DNA from: Clostridia bacterium
GTDB taxonomy: Bacteria; Bacillota; Clostridia; Christensenellales; UMGS416
DNA: 64,000 nt
Direction of reading: 5' to 3'
NCBI GenBank assembly: GCA_016938675.1
Contig: JAFGUF010000032.1
Location: forward strand, 35,238 to 99,237
This document shows, one piece after another, positions 7,037 through 15,334 of this stretch (position 1 is the stretch's first letter; every line of letters begins with the position of its first letter). Below the pieces are notes generated by a model, which was given only the letters and a program-made list of their open reading frames with translations, did not search any database and had not been told where the DNA came from. The translations under genes and the position numbers were made by a program.

Positions 7037-7919
7037 ATCAGGTGAGGATCTCCTGCGTTTATGCGCGGAAGAGGGTTTATCACTAAGCGAAGCAGCATGC
7101 AAATATGAAATGAAGAAAAATGACGTAACAAAAGAAGAAGTCTATGAAAAAATGCTCTTCACGTACGCACAGATGAAAAAGTCCATACAGGAGGGCATGA
7201 AAAAGAAAGACAGCGGTTACGAAATCCGTGGCAAGATGTTCAAGGACTACGGAATGCTGATGGATGAATATATTGCAACAAAAAATGCATTTTTGGGCGA
7301 ACGTGCTGCAAGGGCAGTTGCCTATGCGGTGAGCGTGATGGAAGTGAACTGCTCAATGGGTAGGGTGGTCGCTTCTCCAACTGCAGGCTCATGCGGAGTG
7401 CTTCCCGCTGCAATACTCTCAGCGTGTGAAACATATGAGCTAGATGATAAAAAGGCTGTGGAAGGCCTGCTGGCTGCGGGGATTGTGGGCGCAATCATTG
7501 CGCGCAACGCATCGCTATCCGGTGCCAGAGGAGGGTGCCAGGCAGAGATAGGCTCAGCCTCTGCTATGGCTGCCGCAGCGGTTGTGCATATGGCTGAAGG
7601 AACGCCGAAGATGTCGCTGGATGCTGCCTCTATAACATTTAAAAACATTATGGGGCTTGTATGTGACCCTGTTGCAGGGCTGGTGGAAATACCCTGCGTA
7701 AAAAGGAACGGACTTGGGGTATTAAATGCCCTGATGAGTGCCGATATGGTGCTTGCAGGTATAGAAAGCATCATACCATTTGATGAAGTTGTCAGCGCGA
7801 TGGACAAAGTGGGCAGGCAGATGCCGGAATCACTGCGGGAGACATCAGGTGGAGGAATAGCAGATACACCTACTGCAAGGAAAATAGAAAAAGAGATATA
7901 TAAAAAAGACTGGGATTAA
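7026..7919 (+). CDS. sdaAA: L-serine dehydratase, alpha subunit
   Basis: The 297-residue catalytic subunit. VVASPTAGSCGVLPAAI and ARGGCQAEIGSASAMAAA carry conserved cysteines, as does LVCDPVAGLVEIPCVKRN; three of these ligate the [4Fe-4S] cluster that activates serine. The length is normal. The ATG at 7026 lies inside the end of sdaAB with AAGGAG upstream, which implies coupled synthesis of the two subunits. It is the last gene of the pair, followed by a terminator shared with the converging hydratase gene. Confidence 0.97.
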   Translation: MNIKSGEDLLRLCAEEGLSLSEAACKYEMKKNDVTKEEVYEKMLFTYAQMKKSIQEGMKKKDSGYEIRGKMFKDYGMLMDEYIATKNAFLGERAARAVAYAVSVMEVNCSMGRVVASPTAGSCGVLPAAILSACETYELDDKKAVEGLLAAGIVGAIIARNASLSGARGGCQAEIGSASAMAAAAVVHMAEGTPKMSLDAASITFKNIMGLVCDPVAGLVEIPCVKRNGLGVLNALMSADMVLAGIESIIPFDEVVSAMDKVGRQMPESLRETSGGGIADTPTARKIEKEIYKKDWD

Positions 7920-7932
7920 CCAGTCTTATTTT
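7902..7932. terminator. Bidirectional terminator between sdaAA and the hydratase gene
   Basis: AAGACTGG (7906-7913) and CCAGTCTT (7920-7927) form an 8-bp stem. The minus-strand side ends in six T, and the plus-strand side in TTATTTT. It overlaps the sdaAA stop codon and serves both converging genes. Confidence 0.85.
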
Positions 7933-7937
7933 ACATA

Positions 7938-10196
7938 TTAGTTCTTGCCTTTGTAATAATTGATCAGGCAGCCTTTAAGCAGGATATCCCGCTCAGGCTC
8001 TGTAATATCCTTAAGATAGAGCTCAATTTCACTTACTTTTCCGTTTGAGTATAATTTTCCTATAATAGACTTATCAAGATTTTGTATGGCCTTTCTAATG
8101 CCTTCTAGATAAATCATATCGCCTCTTTCAAGCTGCAGTTCCTTTTTTACGGTGAAAGGAATCATTCCCCAGTTGATGCAGTTACTTCTGTAGCGCTTTG
8201 TGGCGTACTCCAATGCGACGTTTGCGCAGCCGCCAAGGACTTTCTGGCATGAGGCGGCCTGCTCCCTTGCGGAGCCGTCGCCCGGCTTATTGGCATATAT
8301 AAATGAGCCAATCATGGTGTTATTCATGTCAGTAGCGCCCAATGCCGTGATTGCGGTTTTGAATTCACTATCGTTTACATCATCTGCGTTTTGCCTTTGC
8401 TCTTCCCACTTGAATACCTTTTTAGCAAATGGAACATAGTCCGGGTCTTTTCTGCTCAAAGTAAATTCAGCAAGCTTTAAGGGGTTTGAGCGGTAAGAGG
8501 AGGTATCGCCGGAGGGAATAAGCTCATCAGTTGTAGTCACTTCATCGTGTATTACGCTGGCAGCGGACATAAGAAGATTATCCTGCAGATTAATCATCTG
8601 CGGCCAATCCTTTATATTAGGACCGAGTATCAGCTCCACGTTATTATCAGGATACATAATTCCGCTGTATACTCTGTTTTCATATATTTTGCTGTTGTAT
8701 TCGTATATTGCATCAGATACAAAAGGCTGAAGCTCAGTTGCCGGCGTTAATATTCCGCCGTTTGCCGCAGTGGCCGCTATGGAGCGTGCGTCCATCAGTG
8801 CAACTGCAGCCAGCTGCCCGTCGCCGGGCTTGCTGCCTTCTCGGTTTGGGAAGTTCCTTGTATTGTGGCGGATAGAGAGCCCGCCGTTTCTCGGCACGTC
8901 GCCTGCGCCGAAGCATGGGCCGCAGAATGCTGTCTTTACAAGGCTTCCTGACTCAAACAATGTGTTGACAGCTCCTGATTTAACAAGAGCTGAATATATA
9001 GGCTGGCTTGAGGGGAATACTGACAGGGTAAATTCATCCACACCTATGGATTTGCCGTCAAGTACGGATGCAGCAAATTCAATATTTTCATACATTCCGC
9101 CGCTGCAGCCGCCGATAATTCCCTGCTGCACTAAAACGCCTTGATCATTCAAAAATGTTGAACTGTCGTATTTGAGATGCGCGCCTTTGTATCTTTCTTC
9201 AGCGTCTCTCTGCACTTTGTCGAATATCTCTTTGCGGTTTGCAATAACCTCTGCAACCGTATAGGTATTGCTTGGATGGAAGGGCAGCGCAATCATAGGC
9301 TCGATTTCGGATAAATCAATCTGAATCAGCTTATCATAGGCAACTACCTTTTCAAGCAGCATTTCTTTGTATGCTTCGCCGCGTCCGTGTATTTCGAGGT
9401 ATTCCTTTACCTTTTTATCAGTAATCCATACAGAAGACAGGCACGTTGTTTCAGTTGTCATTACGTCTATGCCGAACCTGTAGTCCATAGAGAGGCCTTC
9501 TATACCATCGCCGAAGAACTCCAGAACACAGTTTTTTACGAATCCATTTTTGAAGGTAGCTCCGATCAATGCCAACGCGACATCCTGCGGGCCTACTCCG
9601 AATTTTGGCTTACCTGTAAGCTGAACGCCTACCACACTGCATCTAGGCGCATCCCATGTCTTTTTAAGCAGCTGCTTTACAAGCTCCGGGCCGCCTTCGC
9701 CCACACCCATGCAGCCCAGTGCGCCGTAGCGTGTATGGCTGTCACTTCCCAGTATCATTTTTCCGGGAGCGGCCATCATTTCACGCATATATTGGTGGAT
9801 TACCGCCTGATGGGGGGGAACAAAAACGCCGCCGTATTTTTTTGCGGCTGATAGGCCGAATACGTGGTCGTCTTCGTTTATTGTTCCGCCGACTGCACAC
9901 AATGAATTGTGGCAGCAAGTCAAAACATAGGGCAGGGGGAACGATTGAAGCCCGCTGGCACGTGCAGTTTGAATTATTCCAACAAAGGTTATATCGTGGG
10001 AAGCCATCGCGTCGAATGAAAGCATAAGGTGCTTGTCATTGTCTGATTTATTATGGCTGCTCATTATTTTCCATGCGAGTGTATTATCTCTGGCTGATTC
10101 ATTAAGAGCTAAACCATCAGCAGGAGAGTAGTCATTGTTCAAGAGTGGCTGTCCGTCTATGCAGTATGTAAGTTGATCTATTAATTTTACGCTCAT
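7938..10196 (-). CDS. Aconitase-family hydratase (YbhJ/AcnC-like)
   Basis: A 752-residue member of the aconitase superfamily. GSDSHTRYGALGCMGVGEGG is the conserved substrate-pocket segment. The cluster cysteines are in IIGGCSGGMYENI and CGPCFGAGD. NTRNFPNREGS matches the conserved NRNF-GR segment, and the C-terminal swivel domain contains RYRSNCINWGMIPF. The length and the GGCSGG variant of the usual SCTN motif resemble the YbhJ branch more than classic aconitase, so the substrate is uncertain. The frame is open to 10229, but the ATG at 10196 overlaps the upstream stop codon (TAATG) with a GAGG site and is preferred. It is the third gene of a one-carbon/methionine operon. Confidence 0.85.
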   Translation of the reverse strand: MSVKLIDQLTYCIDGQPLLNNDYSPADGLALNESARDNTLAWKIMSSHNKSDNDKHLMLSFDAMASHDITFVGIIQTARASGLQSFPLPYVLTCCHNSLCAVGGTINEDDHVFGLSAAKKYGGVFVPPHQAVIHQYMREMMAAPGKMILGSDSHTRYGALGCMGVGEGGPELVKQLLKKTWDAPRCSVVGVQLTGKPKFGVGPQDVALALIGATFKNGFVKNCVLEFFGDGIEGLSMDYRFGIDVMTTETTCLSSVWITDKKVKEYLEIHGRGEAYKEMLLEKVVAYDKLIQIDLSEIEPMIALPFHPSNTYTVAEVIANRKEIFDKVQRDAEERYKGAHLKYDSSTFLNDQGVLVQQGIIGGCSGGMYENIEFAASVLDGKSIGVDEFTLSVFPSSQPIYSALVKSGAVNTLFESGSLVKTAFCGPCFGAGDVPRNGGLSIRHNTRNFPNREGSKPGDGQLAAVALMDARSIAATAANGGILTPATELQPFVSDAIYEYNSKIYENRVYSGIMYPDNNVELILGPNIKDWPQMINLQDNLLMSAASVIHDEVTTTDELIPSGDTSSYRSNPLKLAEFTLSRKDPDYVPFAKKVFKWEEQRQNADDVNDSEFKTAITALGATDMNNTMIGSFIYANKPGDGSAREQAASCQKVLGGCANVALEYATKRYRSNCINWGMIPFTVKKELQLERGDMIYLEGIRKAIQNLDKSIIGKLYSNGKVSEIELYLKDITEPERDILLKGCLINYYKGKN

Positions 10197-11914
10197 TATC
10201 CCATTTCCTCTATCCAGTTCATGCACCATTCATCCTTGCCCGAAAGCAGGTACGATGCATTGATTATTGCTTTTGTTTCTTTATTTACATGTACTATTCC
10301 TGTTGTAAGCCCCGCTGAAATCATCTGAGTTAAGAAAACCTCGTTAATTTTTGATTTTTCAGGCAGCCCGAAGGATATGTTTGATACACCGCCTGTTGTA
10401 AGGTATCCGTTATCCGTGCACCATCTGATGAATTCCAGCGTATTCAGCGCAGAGACTGTATTTGTAGAGATTGCCATTACGACGCCGTCAACCAACATTC
10501 TGTCTTTTTTTACGCCGTATTTTTCGCAGCAGTCTGTCAGCCTTTTGAGTCCTTCTTTTCTATCGTCAGCTGTTAGTTCAGCCTTTCCTGTGAAGGGCAG
10601 AAGGATTATTACTGCGCCATACTTTGCTGCCAGCTTTATCATGTCTTCCATTCTATCAGAGTCTGCACTGGCGGAGTTAATTATCGCTCGGCCGCAGTAT
10701 GTGCGCAGCGCTTTTTCCATTACTTCTGTGTTTGGTGAATCAAAGCACAGCGGAGCAGGGCAGAAGACTGGAAGTTCTGATGCTATTTTTGCCATTATGT
10801 TTTTTTCATCCACTTTTGCCGCTGAAATATTAATGTCAACTATATCTGCGCCTGCCATGTCCTGCTCAATTGCCAGGTCAATAACAGGTTGAATATTTCC
10901 GGCTACTAAATCCACAGCCAAGGCTTTTTTGCTTGTTGGGTTTATTCTCTCTCCGATTGAAATAAACTTATCTGAATTTAATTTCACTGCTTTTGTGGGT
11001 GAAGAAACATACGTATCGGTGACCTTCTGGCGCTTTATTGGTGCCATAGGCCTTACGAACTCATTTAATAGCTTGATATGTTCCGGCAGTGTGCCGCAGC
11101 AGCCGCCAATAAGTGTTACCCCTGCCTCAATCAGATGTTTGCATTCTTCTGCGAATTCAGCAGGCCCCATCGGAAAAACAGTTTTCCCGTCAATAATTTT
11201 GGGCAGGCCGGCATTGGGCTTTGCAAAAAGCGGCAGGTTGGTGACTGTCGACATTTTCTTTATTACTTCTGCTATCTCAATTGGCCCAGTTGAGCAGTTC
11301 GCTCCTACTGCGTCAGCTCCTGCAGCTTCCAGTGCAATAGCAACGCATTCAGGGCTGTTGCCAGAGAGAGTCATTGAATTTGAGAAGGTCATAGATGCAA
11401 TGATCGGCAGGTCGCAAAGCTCCCTAATCGCGATTACTGCGCATCTTGCTTCCTGCAGATCTATAAATGTTTCTAATATAAATAAATCAACATTTTCTCT
11501 AAGGCTGTATGATACCTGCTCCTTGAAAATATCAACCATTTCATCGAAAGATAAATCACCCATCGGAGAAAGGAATTTCCCTGTCGGGCCAAGCTCGCCT
11601 GCGACATAGGCATTTTCTTTTGCCGCCTGTTTGCTCAGGCTGCAGAGTGTCGTTGTTATCTTCTCTGCGTCCGTCAATCCGTGAGCTAAGAGCATCGGTG
11701 CAGTTGAGCCTAAAGTAGGCGTAAGAATAATTTCACTGCCGTTTTCAATGTATTCTGATTGCAGTGAAATAATGCTTTCCGGATTTTCCATTATAAATTT
11801 TTCAGGCACGTCAGAGCCGCTCATTCCCTTTGTGAGGGCGAGAGCCACGCCCGTGGAGCCGTCAAGCAGGCGGATATATTCCAGTGCCCATTCTCTAAAT
11901 TCTTTTCTATTCAT
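10196..11914 (-). CDS. Methionine synthase core: homocysteine methyltransferase plus pterin-binding domains
   Basis: A 572-residue protein with the first two modules of cobalamin-dependent methionine synthase. The homocysteine-binding barrel (about 1-290) carries zinc ligands Cys207 (GANCS) and Cys272-Cys273 (GGCCGT). The pterin-binding domain (about 315-560) carries SIGERINPTSKK and ADIVDINISA. The cobalamin-binding and reactivation domains of full MetH are absent, so a separate corrinoid protein would be needed. The ATG at 11914 with GAGG upstream is preferred over the in-frame GTG at 11926, which overlaps the upstream stop. It is the middle gene of the three-gene operon. Confidence 0.9.
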   Translation of the reverse strand: MNRKEFREWALEYIRLLDGSTGVALALTKGMSGSDVPEKFIMENPESIISLQSEYIENGSEIILTPTLGSTAPMLLAHGLTDAEKITTTLCSLSKQAAKENAYVAGELGPTGKFLSPMGDLSFDEMVDIFKEQVSYSLRENVDLFILETFIDLQEARCAVIAIRELCDLPIIASMTFSNSMTLSGNSPECVAIALEAAGADAVGANCSTGPIEIAEVIKKMSTVTNLPLFAKPNAGLPKIIDGKTVFPMGPAEFAEECKHLIEAGVTLIGGCCGTLPEHIKLLNEFVRPMAPIKRQKVTDTYVSSPTKAVKLNSDKFISIGERINPTSKKALAVDLVAGNIQPVIDLAIEQDMAGADIVDINISAAKVDEKNIMAKIASELPVFCPAPLCFDSPNTEVMEKALRTYCGRAIINSASADSDRMEDMIKLAAKYGAVIILLPFTGKAELTADDRKEGLKRLTDCCEKYGVKKDRMLVDGVVMAISTNTVSALNTLEFIRWCTDNGYLTTGGVSNISFGLPEKSKINEVFLTQMISAGLTTGIVHVNKETKAIINASYLLSGKDEWCMNWIEEMG

Positions 11915-11925
11915 CTTAATCCTCA

Positions 11926-13707
11926 CTAAGAATTATTATTAATATAGTCAATTATCCTTCTGACACAGGAAATTCTGCCGAAAGGTGGCATGATATAGAG
12001 CCCGTCGGCATACTGAAGGGATTTAACGGCGATTTCGCCGACAACATTGCAGCCGTATTCCTCCGCGGCGTTAGCATCAGTAATCTTAGAAAAGCCTTCA
12101 ATTATGTCATTAGGTATATTAATATCCGGCACTTCATTGCTTAAAAACAAAGCGTTTTTGTATGTAACAGGCGGCATTATGCCTACATATAATTTTGCGT
12201 TGAATTTCTCTTTGAATTCCTTTACTCTTTCAATATCGCTTTCTGAAAAAATAGGCTGGGATAGAAATCCAGTTGCTCCGGCGTCGACTTTGCTCTGTGT
12301 TCTTTTTAAAACAGCGTCAAAATTCTTGGCTGCTAAATTAACAGCGCCATATATTTTGATAGGAGCATCGCAGAAAATCTCGTTGTTCATGTGCGAGACC
12401 AGCTGCATCAGATTGATTGAAGAAATATTAAAGACGCTCTTTATGTCATCCCGCCCGCCTGCCGCAACGGGGTCGCCTGTTACGCAGAGAAGGCTTCTTA
12501 ATCCCAGCGCCCATCCGGCGAGGATATCAGACTGCATGGCTATTATATTTCTGTCCCTGCAGCACATATGAACTAATGTATTAAGCTTTGCCTTGCTCCT
12601 TATTTCAGATGAAATAATAAGCGGATTCATTCTTGTTCGTGCAAGAGGAGAGTCTGGGAGAGTCACCTGATCTATTCCGAGATCGCTGACTAAATGACAC
12701 TTATTCAGCAGGCTGGGAAGCTTGCTTGTAGTAGGCGGCGAAAGCTCCACGAATATATCGACGTTGGTTTTTGCAATTTCCTTTGTATATTCATCCGCCT
12801 CTTCATATGCTGATTCTTCAACTTTATTCAAGCCTTTATTTTTATAGGAATCAACCAGAGCAAATATATGAGCCGGTGTAGTGCCGCAGCATCCACCGAC
12901 AAAAGTAACGCCTGTTTTTATTACATCCAGCATTATCTGGACGAAATAGCCTTCGGCCTCATTGTATATCTGCCTGCCTTCGTATAGAGAAGGAAAGCTG
13001 GCGTTAGGCAATGCCGAAAGAGGTTTGCTTGTCAGCTTCACTGCCTTTTTAACATGAGACAGTATGTGAGCTGGGCCGCTGGCGCAGTTGAAGCCTATAG
13101 AGTCGCAGGGCAGGCTGTTGAATGCCTCGACGACGCTTTCAATGCCTAGTGCACTTTTTGTGAAACCGTCGGGACGAAAAGCAAACTGGCATATGATGTA
13201 TGCGTCGCTTTTGCTGCGAAGGTATTCAACCGCTTTATCAAGAGGAGAAATATCAGACATTGTTTCGAAAACGAAAACTTCTGCGCCCTCATCTAAAAAT
13301 ATGTCTATAATTCTTTTATATTCTTCCAAAATTGCAGAGGAGTCTATATTTTCATTCTCATATGGGTTGAAGTTAACAGGGCCGATATCTGCGCAAGGAA
13401 AGCATAAATCAAATTGAGAAGCTGTATTTGCTGCTATCTTAAAGCCGCTTCTGATTATTTTTTCGCTTTCTGCTTCGTCCATATATTCATTAAACCGATT
13501 TGCTGAATATGTGTTTGTACGGAGTAGGTTTGCACCGGCCTCAGCGTATTGTTTATGTATTTTTTCAGTGCGTTCGGGGGAGCTAATGTTGGCTGCTTCA
13601 CAGTTCTCCTCATTAAAAAGCAGCGAAAAATAGGTGCCGAAGGCACCATCAAAGAAAAGAACATTGTCTTTAGCAAGACTTCTTATTTTTTCCGCCGTTT
13701 TTGACAT
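11926..13707 (-). CDS. Bifunctional homocysteine S-methyltransferase / methylenetetrahydrofolate reductase
   Basis: A 593-residue fusion like Bacillus YitJ. The N-terminal barrel (about 1-290) is a homocysteine methyltransferase with zinc ligands Cys208 (GFNCASGP) and Cys273-Cys274 (GGCCGTTPAH). The C-terminal part (about 310-593) is a MetF-type flavoprotein reducing 5,10-methylene-THF to 5-methyl-THF (LVHMCCRDRN, LLCVTGDP, FLSQPIF). It thus makes the methyl donor used by the next gene product. The ATG at 13707 is the first gene after the promoter at 13745-13773. Having two homocysteine-binding domains in adjacent genes is common in clostridia, but the split of work between them is unknown. 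Confidence 0.92.
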   Translation of the reverse strand: MSKTAEKIRSLAKDNVLFFDGAFGTYFSLLFNEENCEAANISSPERTEKIHKQYAEAGANLLRTNTYSANRFNEYMDEAESEKIIRSGFKIAANTASQFDLCFPCADIGPVNFNPYENENIDSSAILEEYKRIIDIFLDEGAEVFVFETMSDISPLDKAVEYLRSKSDAYIICQFAFRPDGFTKSALGIESVVEAFNSLPCDSIGFNCASGPAHILSHVKKAVKLTSKPLSALPNASFPSLYEGRQIYNEAEGYFVQIMLDVIKTGVTFVGGCCGTTPAHIFALVDSYKNKGLNKVEESAYEEADEYTKEIAKTNVDIFVELSPPTTSKLPSLLNKCHLVSDLGIDQVTLPDSPLARTRMNPLIISSEIRSKAKLNTLVHMCCRDRNIIAMQSDILAGWALGLRSLLCVTGDPVAAGGRDDIKSVFNISSINLMQLVSHMNNEIFCDAPIKIYGAVNLAAKNFDAVLKRTQSKVDAGATGFLSQPIFSESDIERVKEFKEKFNAKLYVGIMPPVTYKNALFLSNEVPDINIPNDIIEGFSKITDANAAEEYGCNVVGEIAVKSLQYADGLYIMPPFGRISCVRRIIDYINNNS

Positions 13708-13744
13708 CCGTTTATTCCTTATCCCTGAAAAAATGCTTTAAATA

Positions 13745-13773
13745 AATATATATTAAAAGTGTTTATATGTCAA
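13745..13773 (-). promoter_or_regulatory. Sigma-A promoter of the one-carbon operon
   Basis: On the minus strand TTGACA (13768-13773) and TATATT (13745-13750) are exactly 17 bp apart, about 40 bp before the first gene. The 32-nt leader is too short for a SAM or cobalamin riboswitch, and I saw none. Confidence 0.85.
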
Positions 13774-13946
13774 TTATTAATGAGAAATATACATACAGAT
13801 GTTAAATTATGCACAAGGCGTTCGAAAAACCAGAATCCAAAGTAATTATAGCAATTATATATAAATATAGGCTGCTTTAGCTTGTTTCTATGCCTGAATA
13901 ATGCTAATATAATATTAATAGAAAAATGCTTAATGCGGGGGATAAT

Positions 13947-14393
13947 TTGAACAGCACAGAAATTAATCAAATGACGAATGAAATACTAAAGGAACTATTT
14001 CATCAGATTATGAATATTCAGGAGAAGTTTGTTGACAGCTCTTCTGATATTAAATTGAGCAGAACAGAGATCCATATTATAGAAATAATAGGTGACTGCC
14101 CCGGCTCAATACTTACCGATATCGCGAGCAAAATGTATATTACCAAAGCAACGGCAAGCGTAAGCATAAATAGGCTGATAGCAAAAGGCCTGCTTAAAAG
14201 GATGCAGTTGGAAAATGATAAAAGAAAGCAAGGCCTTGCTCTGACTGACGAGGGAAGAAAATGCTATGATGCACATGGAGAATTCCACAATCAGCTTATT
14301 GAGGCACTGACCAGAGACTTCAATCTCAACGAAAGGCAGGAGCTCGTAAAAGGCCTTAAGCAGATGCTTGATTTTTTCAAGGAGTTTTATTGA
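13947..14393 (+). CDS. MarR family transcriptional regulator
   Basis: A 148-residue winged-helix regulator. The recognition region DIASKMYITKATASVSINRL followed by the wing LLKRMQLENDKRKQGLALTDEG is typical of MarR. The dimerisation helices lie at both ends. The frame is open to an ATG at 13926, but the TTG at 13947 has a GGGGG ribosome site right before it, and the likely promoter (TTGTTT-17-TAATAT, ending near 13914) would put the transcript start almost on the ATG, so the TTG is preferred. It is divergent from the one-carbon operon and could regulate it, itself or a distant target; the ligand is unknown. Confidence 0.85.
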   Translation: MNSTEINQMTNEILKELFHQIMNIQEKFVDSSSDIKLSRTEIHIIEIIGDCPGSILTDIASKMYITKATASVSINRLIAKGLLKRMQLENDKRKQGLALTDEGRKCYDAHGEFHNQLIEALTRDFNLNERQELVKGLKQMLDFFKEFY

Positions 14394-14446
14394 GATGAGA
14401 ATTAAAAACTAAGATTTGCTAAAAAATACTGGTAAATCAATAAAAA

Positions 14447-14482
14447 ACGAATTATAATAGAGAAAAAGATAATAATATTCGT
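14447..14482. promoter_or_regulatory. Possible PurR operator and promoter of purR
   Basis: ACGAAT (14447-14452) and ATTCGT (14477-14482) form an inverted repeat with a 24-base centre. The first arm abuts a TATAAT (14453-14458) that is a good -10 for purR. ACGAA resembles the CGAA core of the PurBox bound by Bacillus-type PurR. Autoregulation is an inference. Confidence 0.4.
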
Positions 14483-14505
14483 CTGTTGTGAAAGGGATTA
14501 GCTTA

Positions 14506-15318
14506 ATGGAGAAAGTAAAAAGAAACGAGAGGGTCAGCGCAATTGTAGAAATGCTTTCTGACAATCCGAATAAGATTTTCACATTATCATATTTTTCTGA
14601 CTTGTTCGGCTCCGCCAAATCCACGATTTCTGAAGATGTAGCCATAGCGCAGGATTCCATTGAAAAATACAGCCTGGGGAAAATAGAGACAGTACCTGGG
14701 GCAGCAGGCGGAGTGAAATACATCCCATACAAAAAAAATGACTGCAAAAAGTTCGTTGAGGAGATATGCTCTACTTTGAGAGACGGAGACAGAATCCTTC
14801 CCGGCGGCTTTCTTTATATGCTTGACGTTTTGTCCCATCCGGCAACCGTATCAAAAATGGGCGAAATGCTGGCAATGGAATTTTATAAAGCAAATCCCGA
14901 TTTCGTGATGACTATTGAGACAAAGGGCATACCTGTGGCGCTGATGGCTGCAAAAAGCCTGAATATTCCGTTGCTAATAGCCAGAAGAGATGCTAAAATA
15001 AGTGACGGCTCGGCCGTTTCTATAAATTACGTAACCGGAACCACAGGAAGAATACAGACTATGTCGCTGCCCAAAAGAGCAGTAAGTAACGGACAGAGAG
15101 CCCTAATTATAGATGATTTCATGAAAGGCGGCGGCAGCGCGAAAGGCCTCGCCGACATGATGAAAGAATTTGCAATTAGCGTTGTGGGTGTGGGCGTAGT
15201 TATGGCGACAAAACATCCGGAAGTAAAGCGCGTGAAAGAATATAAATCCCTGATGGAGCTTGTAAACGTTGACGAAATAAACAGAGCGGTCGACGTAAGG
15301 CCATCTGAATGGGTATAA
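14506..15318 (+). CDS. purR: Purine operon repressor PurR
   Basis: A 270-residue Bacillus-type PurR. An N-terminal winged helix (about 1-75, LSYFSDLFGSAKSTISEDVA) is followed by a phosphoribosyltransferase-fold domain with the PRPP-binding loop ALIIDDFMKGGGSAKG (about 203-218). PRPP releases the repressor from PurBoxes before purine genes. The ATG at 14506 follows AAAGGGA with good spacing; the in-frame GTG at 14488 is less likely. The order purR-glmU-prs mirrors Bacillus, where spoVG lies between purR and glmU, and places the PRPP sensor next to PRPP synthetase. Confidence 0.95.
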   Translation: MEKVKRNERVSAIVEMLSDNPNKIFTLSYFSDLFGSAKSTISEDVAIAQDSIEKYSLGKIETVPGAAGGVKYIPYKKNDCKKFVEEICSTLRDGDRILPGGFLYMLDVLSHPATVSKMGEMLAMEFYKANPDFVMTIETKGIPVALMAAKSLNIPLLIARRDAKISDGSAVSINYVTGTTGRIQTMSLPKRAVSNGQRALIIDDFMKGGGSAKGLADMMKEFAISVVGVGVVMATKHPEVKRVKEYKSLMELVNVDEINRAVDVRPSEWV

Positions 15319-15334
15319 AGCAATTGAGGAGCAT

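Noticed and set aside
7322..7807. A 161-codon antisense ORF inside sdaAA
   Set aside because: It is a codon-bias shadow of a clearly conserved gene with no ribosome site. The same holds for long antisense frames in ftsZ, atpA, leuA and the one-carbon operon.
13708..13760. A SAM or cobalamin riboswitch before the one-carbon operon
   Set aside because: The promoter lies about 40 bp from the gene, leaving no room for either riboswitch.
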